From positions 115,524 through 179,523 of the forward strand of contig DIBY01000016.1 in NCBI GenBank assembly GCA_002415135.1: 64,000 nt of DNA, read 5' to 3'. Both the position numbers and the translations under genes were made by a program. Of the stretch, positions 41,094 through 50,316 are shown in pieces; within the stretch, counting starts at the first letter, position 1; each line of letters begins with the position of its first letter. The notes under the pieces were generated by a model that did not search any database, was not told where the DNA came from, and was given only the letters and a program-made list of their open reading frames with translations. The stretch is from Flavobacteriales bacterium UBA5040. Its GTDB lineage: Bacteria; Bacteroidota; Bacteroidia; Flavobacteriales; Weeksellaceae.

Positions 41094-42338
41094 ATGCCAA
41101 TATTTAAACCATTTCGAGGAGTTCGTCCGAGCGAAGATTTTGTTGACATTTTTCCAACCCATCCGTTGGATAATTATTCGCAAGATGAAATTACTAAAAA
41201 AGCGCAAATAGATTCCTCTTATATTCAGATGGTCAAACCTTACGTGGTAAGTAAATCGAAAGATGTTGACCGTAGCCTTAGAAAAATAAGAACAAATTTC
41301 GAAGAGCTTCTGGATGACAGGACTCTGGTTCAGGATAATTCTTCTTATTATTTATATCAACAGATTCTTCCGAATAAGTCGGTCTTTCGTGGTCTTTTAG
41401 GCTTGGTAAGTGTTGAAGATTTCTGGAACGGAAAAATTAAAAAACACGAATCTACGCTAACTTATCGCAAGGAAAAATTAGCATACTATTTAGATAAAGT
41501 GAATATTCAGGCAGAGCCTGCGTTGCTTACTTATATGGCAAATCCGAAGGTGGAAATGCTGATGAACCACGAAGAAAAGAACGTTCCTGTTCTTAACTAT
41601 CTCGATGATAATGGGACCAGACACAAAATTTGGAAAATTGATAACCGTCTGAAGATGCTTCAGTTCAAGGAAGTTTTGGAACATATTGATTCTTTTTATA
41701 TTGCCGACGGTCATCACCGAATTGGTTCTACAGCCTTAAATGCAAAGAATCAAAAAGATAAAAATAAAAAACATACCGGAACTGAATTATACAATTACGT
41801 TTTCAGTTTTGTAGTATCTAATCAATCGATTAAGATCCACGATTATAATCGACTTTTAGAGGATTTAAATGATTTGACTGAGAAAGAATTCATTGAGAAA
41901 ATTGAGGAAAACTTCCTCATTCACGAAAAAGGAGAAGAAGCCTACTACCCTTCTCAGAAATTTCACATTTCGATGTATCTTGGTGGAAAATTCTATTCGC
42001 TACACGTAAAACATGAGCTTAGAAAGCAGCAGAGTGAGATGAACGATCTCGATCACCTTTTGTTAGAAAACTATATCTTCAAAGATATCTTAGGAATTGA
42101 AGATCCTAAAACCACGGAGAAAATCACTTACATCAAAGGGACTTCAAGCATTGAAGGAATTAACACCATTAAAGAAAGTGTAGATTCAGGGAAATTTAAA
42201 GTAGGATTTGGTATTTATCCGGTCAGTTTTAATGATCTCATAAAAGTTTCTGATAACAAGACCATCATGCCACCAAAATGTACTTACATCGAACCCAAAT
42301 TGGTTACAGCCTTAGTGATGTACGATATGAAGCAATAA
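41094..42338 (+). CDS. DUF1015-family protein
   Basis: The protein has 414 residues. It shows the family signature FKPFRGVRPSEDF at the start and YIADGHHRIGSTALN (about residues 201-215), where a His-rich site recalls a ParB-like or kinase-type nucleotide-binding loop. DUF1015 genes very often follow serA in bacteria, which points to a role in serine metabolism or signalling; archaeal relatives include ADP-dependent serine kinases (SerK). Whether this one phosphorylates serine is inference. Confidence 0.88.
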   Translation: MPIFKPFRGVRPSEDFVDIFPTHPLDNYSQDEITKKAQIDSSYIQMVKPYVVSKSKDVDRSLRKIRTNFEELLDDRTLVQDNSSYYLYQQILPNKSVFRGLLGLVSVEDFWNGKIKKHESTLTYRKEKLAYYLDKVNIQAEPALLTYMANPKVEMLMNHEEKNVPVLNYLDDNGTRHKIWKIDNRLKMLQFKEVLEHIDSFYIADGHHRIGSTALNAKNQKDKNKKHTGTELYNYVFSFVVSNQSIKIHDYNRLLEDLNDLTEKEFIEKIEENFLIHEKGEEAYYPSQKFHISMYLGGKFYSLHVKHELRKQQSEMNDLDHLLLENYIFKDILGIEDPKTTEKITYIKGTSSIEGINTIKESVDSGKFKVGFGIYPVSFNDLIKVSDNKTIMPPKCTYIEPKLVTALVMYDMKQ

Positions 42339-42364
42339 TTTTACTTTTTGTGATTAATTTTATT

Positions 42365-42372
42365 TAAATTTG
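42365..42372 (+). promoter_or_regulatory. -7 promoter element of the M28 peptidase gene
   Basis: TAAATTTG is a perfect TAnnTTTG match, 22 bp before the start codon. A TTTTTG upstream (42345-42350) is a possible -33 element but sits at shorter than usual spacing. Confidence 0.5.
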
Positions 42373-42394
42373 GGAAAACAATATTGAAATCCCT

Positions 42395-43759
42395 ATGAAA
42401 TATTCTATTATAAAAATACTTCCGCTCTTTTTGGGCGGATTTTTATTTTCTCAAACTAACGCTGATTCCATTCAGTTTAAAAATATTTCTGATGAGATGT
42501 TGGTGAACGGAACGGCGTATGAAAGTTTAAGAGATTTAACTCATAACATCGGACATCGTTTAAGTGGATCTGCGGCTTATGAAAAATCCGTTGACTGGGC
42601 AGTTCTAAAATTGAAAGAAGCTGGTGCTGATAAAGTCTGGAAAGAAGAAGTGATGGTTCCGGTTTGGGAACGCGGCAAAGAATCTCTTCAAATAAAAGAA
42701 GGTAATGGAAAATGGAAACCTTTGAGAATGCTATCTCTGGGGAATTCTGAAGGAACCAAAGGGAAAGATGTGGAAGCAGAAATTGTTTTTGTTAAAAATA
42801 AAGAAGATTTTGATAAACTACCCGACGCTGCTGTAAAAGGAAAAATTATTTTCTTTAATTATGCCTTCAATCAAAAATTTGTCATGACCGGCCAGGCTTA
42901 TGGAGATGCCAATATCTACCGACGCGCCACCGCTTCCTGGGCTGGGAAAAGAGGAGCAAAAGCAGTGATCATCCGTTCGCTCTCTTCAGCGTTTGATGAT
43001 GTTCCACATACGGGAATGATGCGTTACGAAGCAGATGATATGGCGAAAATTCCAGCTGTAGCCATTGGACCTAAAAGTGCTGATGAACTCGAGAACACTT
43101 TAAAAACTCAAAAGGTATTTGCCCAATTAAATTCCAACGCCACCATGAAAGGCGAGAAACTGACGCATTCTGTGATCGGAGAAATTACCGGTAACAAAGA
43201 TAAAAGTGTCATCGTTGTCGGTGGACATTTAGACTCGTGGGATGTTGGCGAAGGTGCACAGGATGACGGAGCCGGAATTGTTCAAAGCATTGAAGTCCTA
43301 CGAACCTTTAAAAAATTAGGAATTAAAAACAACCACACGATTCGCGTAGTTTGTTTTGCCAACGAGGAAAACGGCGTGAAAGGCGGAAATCAGTATGCTG
43401 AAAACATTAAGAAAAATAAGGAGAGACATATCTTTGCTATCGAAAGTGATGGCGGAGGTTTCACACCGCGCGGAATTGGTTTGGTGATGAGTCCCGAAAA
43501 ACGCCAGCAAATTCAATCCTGGAGAAACCTGTTTTTACCTTATGGCGTTCATAACTTTGAAATTCAATATGCTGGAACAGACATTGAACCTATGGAACCG
43601 TTGGGCGTTCCTTTAGCAGAACTCATCCCCGATTCTCAAAGATATTTTGAAATTCACCATTCCGAAGAAGATACTTTCGATAAAGTGAATCGCAGAGAAT
43701 TGCTCCTGGGTGCCGCTGTGATGGGACAGTTAATCTATATGGTCGATAAAAACTGGTAA
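42395..43759 (+). CDS. M28-family metallopeptidase (carboxypeptidase Q-like)
   Basis: The protein has 454 residues and a signal peptide (ends near FLFSQ). The zinc-site motifs are VVGGHLDSWDVGEGAQDDGAG (His and Asp), ANEENGVKGG (Glu-Glu), ESDGGG (Asp) and IHHSEEDTFDKV (His). An inserted PA-type domain occupies about residues 110-230. The enzyme probably trims peptides in the periplasm. Its stop overlaps the start of the kinase gene by one base, so the two are cotranscribed. Confidence 0.93.
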   Translation: MKYSIIKILPLFLGGFLFSQTNADSIQFKNISDEMLVNGTAYESLRDLTHNIGHRLSGSAAYEKSVDWAVLKLKEAGADKVWKEEVMVPVWERGKESLQIKEGNGKWKPLRMLSLGNSEGTKGKDVEAEIVFVKNKEDFDKLPDAAVKGKIIFFNYAFNQKFVMTGQAYGDANIYRRATASWAGKRGAKAVIIRSLSSAFDDVPHTGMMRYEADDMAKIPAVAIGPKSADELENTLKTQKVFAQLNSNATMKGEKLTHSVIGEITGNKDKSVIVVGGHLDSWDVGEGAQDDGAGIVQSIEVLRTFKKLGIKNNHTIRVVCFANEENGVKGGNQYAENIKKNKERHIFAIESDGGGFTPRGIGLVMSPEKRQQIQSWRNLFLPYGVHNFEIQYAGTDIEPMEPLGVPLAELIPDSQRYFEIHHSEEDTFDKVNRRELLLGAAVMGQLIYMVDKNW

Positions 43760-44112
43760 TGAGAAAACCACCGATTCATAAAAGTTTTTGGAATGCTATT
43801 AAAGGAGCAGTTTGGATGCTTCGGTCTGAACGTAATTTTCAGATCGAGGTTTTAGCTTTAATCATCAACCTTTTACTGATTGTCTATTTAAAAGTTACCG
43901 AGCTGGAAGCGGCTCTTATTTTAGTTGTTTCTTTTTCTGTTTTAAGTTTAGAAATTCTGAATACCTGTGTAGAGAAAATCTGTGACATCGTTCAGCCCAA
44001 TTTCGACGAGAGGATTAAAATAATAAAAGATATGGCCGCTGGATCTGTATTTCTAATGGCGATGGCGTCGGTCGTGGTTGGAGTTTTAATTTATTCTAAA
44101 TATCTGTTTTAA
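43759..44112 (+). CDS. Diacylglycerol/undecaprenol kinase family protein
   Basis: The protein has 117 residues and three membrane segments. The catalytic signature is LEILNTCVEKICDIV (about residues 70-84), the ExxNTxxExxxD motif of DgkA-type kinases, and the N-terminal SFWNAIKGAVWMLRSERNFQIE is also conserved. In Gram-positive and many other bacteria this family phosphorylates undecaprenol or diacylglycerol for lipid recycling. The gene overlaps the end of the convergent patatin gene by 17 bp. Confidence 0.92.
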   Translation: MRKPPIHKSFWNAIKGAVWMLRSERNFQIEVLALIINLLLIVYLKVTELEAALILVVSFSVLSLEILNTCVEKICDIVQPNFDERIKIIKDMAAGSVFLMAMASVVVGVLIYSKYLF

Positions 44113-44881
44113 AAATACTTTCATCGTAGGAAGATTTCGCGGCTTGATAACCGATCTCGAAAATTTCGTCCAGTCGTTCTGCATTTCTTTCAAATGTTCC
44201 ATAACTGGCTAATTTTTTCGAAGTGATGATCCAGTCGCAGTAGGAGAATTTGTGAATTTCTGTACGGTGCGACATTAATTCATAGGCTCTGGTTGTTATT
44301 GACTTTATGGTGTTGAGATCTCCAATTTCGACATCTTGCGGTGGCGAAACATATACACCAATCAATTTTTTACAATCCAGATGAATAATATCTGCCGGAA
44401 AATTATTTAAGACACCACCATCACTGAACATTTCATTCCCAACAATATATGGAACGGTGATTCCCGGAATCGAACAGGAAGCAATTACCGCATCTACAAT
44501 TTTGTCTTTGCCTTCAAATATTTTCTGCTCTCCAGAAACCAGCTCTGTAGCGATTATTTTCAAATTGATATCCAATTCTCCGATGGTCATATCCTCAAAA
44601 ATAGGATACAGATAGTTTGAAAAAATTCTAGAGGAAACCAAGCCCGGTTTGTTGAACGCAAAATGCCGCCAGTTAAAAAAGTAAACCGATTTAAAAAAGT
44701 CCAGAATTTCTTCTCCAGATTTTCCGACGCCGTACAAAGCACCGACAATCGATCCAGCACTGCAACAGGCCAATACATCTGCACTGATATTCTTCTCGGC
44801 AAAAAACTTGAGAACTCCGGCATGAGCAAGTCCTTTGGTACCGCCGCCCGAAAGAACCAAACCTAAATTATATTTTTCCAT
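44096..44881 (-). CDS. Patatin-like phospholipase
   Basis: I chose ATG 44881 (MEKYNLGLVLSGGG) since it starts at the family oxyanion motif; the upstream open frame contains the terminator of the preceding gene. The protein has 261 residues. GGGTKGLAHAGVL forms the oxyanion hole, CCSAGS carries the nucleophile Ser (the first Gly of GxSxG is replaced by Cys) and SDGGV gives the catalytic Asp. It is a cytoplasmic serine lipase or esterase of the RssA/YchK type. Confidence 0.9.
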   Translation of the reverse strand: MEKYNLGLVLSGGGTKGLAHAGVLKFFAEKNISADVLACCSAGSIVGALYGVGKSGEEILDFFKSVYFFNWRHFAFNKPGLVSSRIFSNYLYPIFEDMTIGELDINLKIIATELVSGEQKIFEGKDKIVDAVIASCSIPGITVPYIVGNEMFSDGGVLNNFPADIIHLDCKKLIGVYVSPPQDVEIGDLNTIKSITTRAYELMSHRTEIHKFSYCDWIITSKKLASYGTFERNAERLDEIFEIGYQAAKSSYDESIFKTDI

Positions 44882-44906
44882 TTTAAAAAAGTTAGACAAA
44901 AATAAG

Positions 44907-44931
44907 AAACCACAGACATAATCTGTGGTTT
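44907..44931 (-). terminator. Terminator of the S9 peptidase gene
   Basis: AAACCACAGA (44907-44916) pairs with TCTGTGGTTT (44922-44931), and the minus strand continues CTTATTTTTG. It lies between the S9 gene and the patatin gene. Confidence 0.75.
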
Positions 44932-44960
44932 CATGATACATTATTTCAATGCAGCACTCA

Positions 44961-46898
44961 TTAATTCAACAGATACTCCTGCATAAATTTAATAACCGCC
45001 AATCTTTGGTAATCAACATTCTCCTTCTTACGAAAGCCGTGACCTTCATTTTTAGCTTCTAAATACCAAACTGTATTTCCTTGCGCTTTCAGTTTATCAC
45101 GCATCTGAATTGCTTCAGTTACCGGAACCCGAGGATCGTTGGTTCCCTGAATAATGAACATTGGCTTTTTAATTTTATCGGTGTTATTTAAAGGGGCGAT
45201 CCTGGTGAAAAATTCACTCATTTTGGGATCGCGTTCATCACCGTATTCTGCTCTTCTTAAATCACGACGGTATTCTTCAGTATTTTTAAGGAAGGTATTA
45301 AAGTCAGAAATCCCAACCACATCAACAGAACATCTGATTCGATCTGCATATTCGTACGCCGTCGCCAATGTCATAAATCCACCATAACTTCCGCCCATGA
45401 TCATGATTCGGTCTTTATCCAGTTCCGGTTGCTTAGCAATCCAATCCAATAAGGAGTCGATATCTTTTACAGAATTCATACGGTTGAAACCGTTGTCAGA
45501 TGCAATATAGGATTTACCGAACCCTGAAGAACCACGAACATTTGGGTAAATCAAAGCCACACCCATTTCGTTGGTGTAATAATTATTAGAACCTAAAGAA
45601 GATGCCATCGACTGACCTTCTGGTCCGCCATGAATATTAATTAAAACCGGTCTTTTACCCGTGAATTTCTTGGAAACAGGATAATAGAATCCCGAGATTT
45701 TCATTTTATCGAAACTCGTCCATTCAATCAATTTTGGCTTTGCCATGTCAGCTTTTGGCATTTCGCCCTGTTCGCTGTCGGTCCATCTTTCAATTCTATT
45801 GGTTGCTAAATCCAATTTGTAAATATCTGAGGAAGAATCGTAAGTTGACTGTGCAAAAAATAAAGACTTGCCATCTTTGGTGAAAGCCGTACCGTTAATT
45901 AATCCAACTGCCAGACCTTTGATCTCCGAATATTTCTTGGTAGAAGTATCCATCAAATACAATTTATTTAAACCGCTTTCATTAATTTCAAAAGCAATTT
46001 TAGATTTGTCTTTTGATAAAGATAAACCCGAAACTTCCCACGGAATCTCCGTTGTGAAATAATTAATTTTTTTCGTTTTCAAATTCATTAAAGCCAATCT
46101 CTTAAACTCATTGTCACGATCGGTTACATACCAGATCTCATCAGAATTTTTAGCAAATTGCGCACTGCTTTGAACGATTTGTTTTTCATTGCGATCGGTG
46201 ATCGGTTCCAGTTTTTTAGTTTCGGTATCCAATAAATAAAGATGGGATTCATTGGCAGAAACATATTCGCCGATGATGAGTTTTTTGCCGTCTTCAGAAA
46301 TATCAGAAATTCCCCAGCCGCCACCTTTCACCTCCAAAATTAATTTGGTTTCGTTTGGTTTCAATGGATTCATGAAATAAATATCCCGGTCGCCGCCATT
46401 TCTTTTAGTTGAAGAAAAGTAGAAACCAGAGCCGTCTTTTTTCCAGCGCATGCCGCCATTTTGAGATCTTCCGCCATCGGTTAGCAAGGTGGATTCCATA
46501 TTTTTTAAATCAAGTTTAAAAAGCTGACCAAATTCATTTCCGCCAATATCTTTAGAATAGACTAAATATTTACCTTCGGTTGGTTCATAATCTGCGGAAT
46601 TCACAGGTTCGTCAAAAAAGGTAATTTGTTTTCTGTTTCCTAAAGGTTGGTTTAAATGATGCAGTTGATTGGTAGATGCAAATCTGGTCACCATGATCAA
46701 TTCTTTTCCGTTCGGGTGGATCGCGGTAAAGTTGGCGCTTCTGCTTTCCGTGTATTTCTTAATTTTCTCGTTTAAACTTTTCGGAATAGCGGGAATGTTC
46801 TCCGTTATTAAATTCTCATTAGGAACGACAATATCGTTTTTAGTTTGAGCAAAGAATGTTGCCCCAGTCAACAAAAAAACGGGGAATAAAGATTTCAT
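44961..46898 (-). CDS. S9-family prolyl oligopeptidase/acylaminoacyl peptidase
   Basis: I prefer Met at 46898 (MKSLFPVFLLTG) for a proper signal peptide. The protein has about 645 residues: beta-propeller (WD40/PD40-like repeats, residues about 40-370) followed by an alpha/beta-hydrolase domain with nucleophile GGSYGGFM, Asp in GTNDPRVPV and His in NEGHGF. Such enzymes cleave short peptides after proline or release acylated residues. It should be periplasmic. Confidence 0.93.
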   Translation of the reverse strand: MKSLFPVFLLTGATFFAQTKNDIVVPNENLITENIPAIPKSLNEKIKKYTESRSANFTAIHPNGKELIMVTRFASTNQLHHLNQPLGNRKQITFFDEPVNSADYEPTEGKYLVYSKDIGGNEFGQLFKLDLKNMESTLLTDGGRSQNGGMRWKKDGSGFYFSSTKRNGGDRDIYFMNPLKPNETKLILEVKGGGWGISDISEDGKKLIIGEYVSANESHLYLLDTETKKLEPITDRNEKQIVQSSAQFAKNSDEIWYVTDRDNEFKRLALMNLKTKKINYFTTEIPWEVSGLSLSKDKSKIAFEINESGLNKLYLMDTSTKKYSEIKGLAVGLINGTAFTKDGKSLFFAQSTYDSSSDIYKLDLATNRIERWTDSEQGEMPKADMAKPKLIEWTSFDKMKISGFYYPVSKKFTGKRPVLINIHGGPEGQSMASSLGSNNYYTNEMGVALIYPNVRGSSGFGKSYIASDNGFNRMNSVKDIDSLLDWIAKQPELDKDRIMIMGGSYGGFMTLATAYEYADRIRCSVDVVGISDFNTFLKNTEEYRRDLRRAEYGDERDPKMSEFFTRIAPLNNTDKIKKPMFIIQGTNDPRVPVTEAIQMRDKLKAQGNTVWYLEAKNEGHGFRKKENVDYQRLAVIKFMQEYLLN

Positions 46899-47075
46899 GT
46901 GCATATATAATAATTTGATGTTAAGATAGAACTATTTGGGAAATAAAAACCACAACATTTAAATTTGATTCCATCGTAATTACTCAAGGTGAGAAGACCT
47001 TTTGTAGCTCGGGATGGAACTTTAAAGAATGTTTAATGATTAGTATGAACAGTAAAGAGGATTGATGTTACAAAA

Positions 47076-47101
47076 AAACCGCTGTATTGCTACAACGGTT
47101 T
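47076..47101 (-). terminator. Terminator of the fasciclin gene
   Basis: AAACCGCTGTA (47076-47086) pairs with TACAACGGTTT (47091-47101) with one mismatch-like G-T pair, and the minus strand continues with a T run. Confidence 0.75.
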
Positions 47102-47122
47102 ATACATTAGATGTTGAAAACC

Positions 47123-47710
47123 TTATTTAGGCATTACTACCGTATCGATTGCATGGATCACTCCATTAGAGGCCGGTACGTCAGCCATAACAACTTCTGC
47201 TGTTCCGCCGTTTGCGTCTGTAAGCATTACTTTATCACCTTTCAAACTTAAGTCGATGTTTCCACCTTGAACAGTTGTAACGGTGTATTTTCCGTTATTT
47301 TTATTGATGGCGTCCATTACTGCTGCAGCGTCAAATTTCCCTGCTACTACGTGGTACGTCAAAACTGATTTCAGTTTATCAAGACTTTCTGGTTTCAATA
47401 AACCATCTACAGTTCCTGCAGGAAGTTTATCAAATGCAGCGTTAGTCGGTGCAAAAACAGTGAAAGGACCGTCTCCACTTAAAGTTTCCACTAATCCTGC
47501 TGCTTTTACGGCAGCTACCAATGTAGAGAAATCTGCATTTCCAGAAGCTACTTCTACAATGTTTGGTGTTGCAACTACTACTGCAGAATCCATTGGTGCT
47601 GCTGAAGAATCAGTCATGTCTGTTGTTACCGCTTCTTTTTTCTCACAAGAAGCTGCTAATACTCCTACAACCAAAAAGGCACAAATTGTTTTTACTAATT
47701 TTATAATCAA
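47123..47710 (-). CDS. Fasciclin-domain lipoprotein
   Basis: The protein has 195 residues. A lipoprotein signal ends LAASC. After a Thr/Ser/Ala linker, residues about 60-195 form one fasciclin (FAS1) domain: FSTLVAAVKAAGLVETL, GPFTVFAPTNAAFDKLP and the closing NGVIHAIDTVVMP. FAS1 domains mediate adhesion or protein contact at the cell surface. It is a single gene. The amino-acid composition is strongly Ala/Val-rich, so the GC content is somewhat raised. Confidence 0.93.
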   Translation of the reverse strand: MIIKLVKTICAFLVVGVLAASCEKKEAVTTDMTDSSAAPMDSAVVVATPNIVEVASGNADFSTLVAAVKAAGLVETLSGDGPFTVFAPTNAAFDKLPAGTVDGLLKPESLDKLKSVLTYHVVAGKFDAAAVMDAINKNNGKYTVTTVQGGNIDLSLKGDKVMLTDANGGTAEVVMADVPASNGVIHAIDTVVMPK

Positions 47711-48115
47711 TGTTTAAATTTTAAATTAATTTATTCGAAGATATATATAAATATGATTTATATAATATCGTTAACGATACTTTTTAACAATGACTGTAAA
47801 TGTTAAAATAAGATATGGTTTAAACACAACTACATTGAACTCGCTTCGATGGGTGATTTAAAAGGACGAAAATTTCTAAGTAAATTTCCCAAAAATCTGA
47901 GGGAATTGCAAATTGAAATATCTCATGGCATTGTGTTTTTAGTTTACACCAATGTAGGAAATGTTGATTTCAGATATTTATTCTTAATGTTAAATTATTG
48001 GAAGACATAGTGTTGAATATAAGAAAAGGGATTACAAATCCACGAGTTCAGGTTGGTTTTATCTTAACCACACGAAAGGATTCGTGCGGCAGCGGCGATT
48101 CGTGCGGTGACGCGT
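47711..48115. other. Gene-free gap
   Basis: About 400 bp of AT-rich sequence without a supported gene. Near the right end GATTCGTGCGG occurs twice (48080-48090 region and about 48099-48109), with a CACGAA/TTCGTG hairpin at 48072-48087 that could end the following minus-strand gene. Confidence 0.5.
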
Positions 48116-48520
48116 TTATCTTTCACGTGTTAAACGGATAAAAACAAATAAAAAGAATACGAAAAAGATCCAATCATTGATGCCGTAAATTGTATAAAAT
48201 ATTCCAGCCATTTTATCTTTTTCAAATACATCTGTAAGATTATTTGTTGTCATCCATTTTGTCCAATGTGCTGCATAAATCAACTTTTCAAGGGTAAATA
48301 CAGCAATGAGCCATTTTAAATATTGAAAATTTTTAGAAACAGCGATAAAAACAAAACCCCAAAGCACAATCATTAATAATCCAAAATTTGACATTGCTTG
48401 ATTATCAAATTCGGGAATAACGGCATTCGTAAAAATTCTGGAAAAAATTAAAACACCAAAAATATTCATCAATCCCGCTAAAACAAATCCTTTCTTAAGA
48501 AGTTTGTTATTTATTTTCAT
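48116..48520 (-). CDS. Four-TM membrane protein of unknown function
   Basis: The protein has 134 residues with four hydrophobic segments (about 10-32, 42-62, 66-82 and 108-128). The Trp/Tyr/His-rich loop EKLIYAAHWTKWMTTNN lies between the third and fourth. The pattern recalls small DoxX- or SdpI-like membrane proteins, but I cannot name the family. It is a single gene on the minus strand. Confidence 0.6.
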   Translation of the reverse strand: MKINNKLLKKGFVLAGLMNIFGVLIFSRIFTNAVIPEFDNQAMSNFGLLMIVLWGFVFIAVSKNFQYLKWLIAVFTLEKLIYAAHWTKWMTTNNLTDVFEKDKMAGIFYTIYGINDWIFFVFFLFVFIRLTRER

Positions 48521-48668
48521 TTTTAATCGATTTATTAATAGGTTTCGGATAATGATTTTATAATTTCCTTTTTGAAGTTAAATTATTAGATGGGAAAGTG
48601 TTGGTGAAGAGACACGGATTAGAAATCCGCGTCATCTGGTATGATTAATTAAAATTAATCGGAAATAT

Positions 48669-50102
48669 TTACTTATATTTTAGTTTACGCAAATTTTCAA
48701 TTGATTTTTTTAAATCTACTTCCGTAAAGTTTTTGTTACTACCATTTTCTGGATGATGTATACTATGTCGAATATATTTAGCAAGTGAAACATTCTCCGG
48801 TTTGTTAAATTTTTCATTATGCCATATTTTATTCTTCGGCAGAGAATCTAACATAGCCTTATCGATATCTTCCAAATAACCATATAATTCATTGTGATAA
48901 TCATTAGTGCAAATATCGAAAACTTCGTAATTTACCTCGGCATAAGTCGTTGATTTCTCTTCAAGTTTTTTTATAATCGTAAATTCATTATTAATTTTTT
49001 CAACAATCAAATTTCTGTTTAATTTTGACTTGTCAATCATATAATTCGAATGAGTGGCAAAAAAGACAATATTATTTTTTGTGTTTGAAGTAATTTTAAT
49101 TAGTTCATTGAGTAAATTAATTTGTGCAGGTGGGTGTAAATGCACTTCTGGCTCATCTATTAATAGGATAGAATTTTCCAACTCATCTTTCACATTTTCA
49201 ATTGATATAGTTAGTAAAAATGATAAAAATTGCTTAAATCCGTCACTCCTCTGTTCTGTTGTTTTAACATTGTGAGAAACATTATTATCTTCTATCAAAA
49301 AAGTGATTTTTTGGTTATCTATCTGAAATCTTATATTGATTGGATGTTCAGGCCATACATTTCTTATATGCTTGGTTACAGCATCGCCTAATTTATTTTG
49401 TAAATTATGAATGACATTTGGTGTGTTAAGCTTATTAATATGCTCTTTTATTTTTTCTTCATTAATGTCAATTAATTTGAAACAGTTTAATAATGGAACA
49501 GACACCTCGCTTGGATTTTCACCAAACTTAACTAAGTCAATAGAATCCAAAATTAAAAATTCTGGAGTCGAACGCCATAAAATAACTTTATGACAAAATT
49601 TCCAGAATGCATCTGAGGCATGAGTATTAATTAAAGAACTCATATTTAAAACTTGTTCGCTTTCATTCGTTCTTTTTTCAATAACATTACCTATTAAAGT
49701 ATAATTCTCGCAGAACATTTCATTGCTAAAAACATTTATTAAATTATTTTTCCCATCGATCGTATGTTCTCTGCGAATTTTAACACTGTTTACTTTTATT
49801 ATTTTCTTTACTTCTTCTGGTAATTTTATGATTTCATCTATATACTTGATAATCTGCTTAAGCGTTTCTTTATCTACATCATATTCAAATTCGACAAATA
49901 CAGATAAACTATTATCATGAAAATCACTGGGATACTTAACAACAATTGAATCAAAAAAATCAATTGCTTTTAGGATACTACTTTTACCTGATTCATTAAT
50001 TCCCAAAAGACAATATGTAAAACTTTTTTTGATTTCATTTATCTCAAGATTTAAGAGTTTAATGCTTCTAAAATTTTCAATTTTAATTGATTTTAAATTC
50101 AT
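48669..50102 (-). CDS. OLD/RecF-like ABC-type ATPase (AAA_15/AAA_21)
   Basis: The protein has 477 residues. Walker A is GINESGKSS (34-42) after the typical start MNLKSIKIENFRSI. The late motifs are an ABC-type signature region (TTEQRSDGFKQFLSFL), Walker B LLIDEPEVHLHPPAQ and the H-loop ATHSNYMID. It lacks the C-terminal Toprim nuclease of true OLD proteins, and no partner gene is adjacent. Related ATPases act in phage-defence systems with varied effectors, but others have repair roles. The gene is AT-rich relative to its neighbours, which fits transfer. The C-terminal 90 residues are helical and unassigned. Confidence 0.8.
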   Translation of the reverse strand: MNLKSIKIENFRSIKLLNLEINEIKKSFTYCLLGINESGKSSILKAIDFFDSIVVKYPSDFHDNSLSVFVEFEYDVDKETLKQIIKYIDEIIKLPEEVKKIIKVNSVKIRREHTIDGKNNLINVFSNEMFCENYTLIGNVIEKRTNESEQVLNMSSLINTHASDAFWKFCHKVILWRSTPEFLILDSIDLVKFGENPSEVSVPLLNCFKLIDINEEKIKEHINKLNTPNVIHNLQNKLGDAVTKHIRNVWPEHPINIRFQIDNQKITFLIEDNNVSHNVKTTEQRSDGFKQFLSFLLTISIENVKDELENSILLIDEPEVHLHPPAQINLLNELIKITSNTKNNIVFFATHSNYMIDKSKLNRNLIVEKINNEFTIIKKLEEKSTTYAEVNYEVFDICTNDYHNELYGYLEDIDKAMLDSLPKNKIWHNEKFNKPENVSLAKYIRHSIHHPENGSNKNFTEVDLKKSIENLRKLKYK

Positions 50103-50186
50103 GGAATTAGTGTTTTTTTAAAATTTTATTTTCAGATCAAATATAAAGAAGTTTTGTTTATTACGACTAACTTATCGTAAACGTAA

Positions 50187-50248
50187 ACTCAGTAGCGGAG
50201 CTCTTTTTTGTGCAACGAAGTGGAGAAAAAAAGCGGGAGTGTAAGACG
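50187..50248. repeat. Dispersed hairpin repeat, third type
   Basis: The text AGTAGCGGAGCTCTTTTTT, a short loop, then AAAAAAAGCGGGAG resembles the flank-hairpin-flank layout of the repeats at 19838-19917 and 32039-32107 (AGCGG and GCGGGA blocks). Assignment to the same family is tentative. Confidence 0.4.
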
Positions 50249-50269
50249 GTTAAAGTTGCCCAAATAAAA

Positions 50270-50294
50270 AAACTCCAGTTCAGCACTGGAGTTT
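50270..50294 (-). terminator. Terminator of lpdA
   Basis: AAACTCCAGT (50270-50279) pairs with ACTGGAGTTT (50285-50294), and the minus strand continues with TTTTTATTTG. Confidence 0.85.
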
Positions 50295-50316
50295 GTATGT
50301 AAATATTTTGAATATT

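Noticed and set aside
47283..47717. Plus-strand ORF of 144 codons opposite the fasciclin gene
   Set aside because: It is the antisense shadow of an Ala/Val-rich gene and has no independent support.
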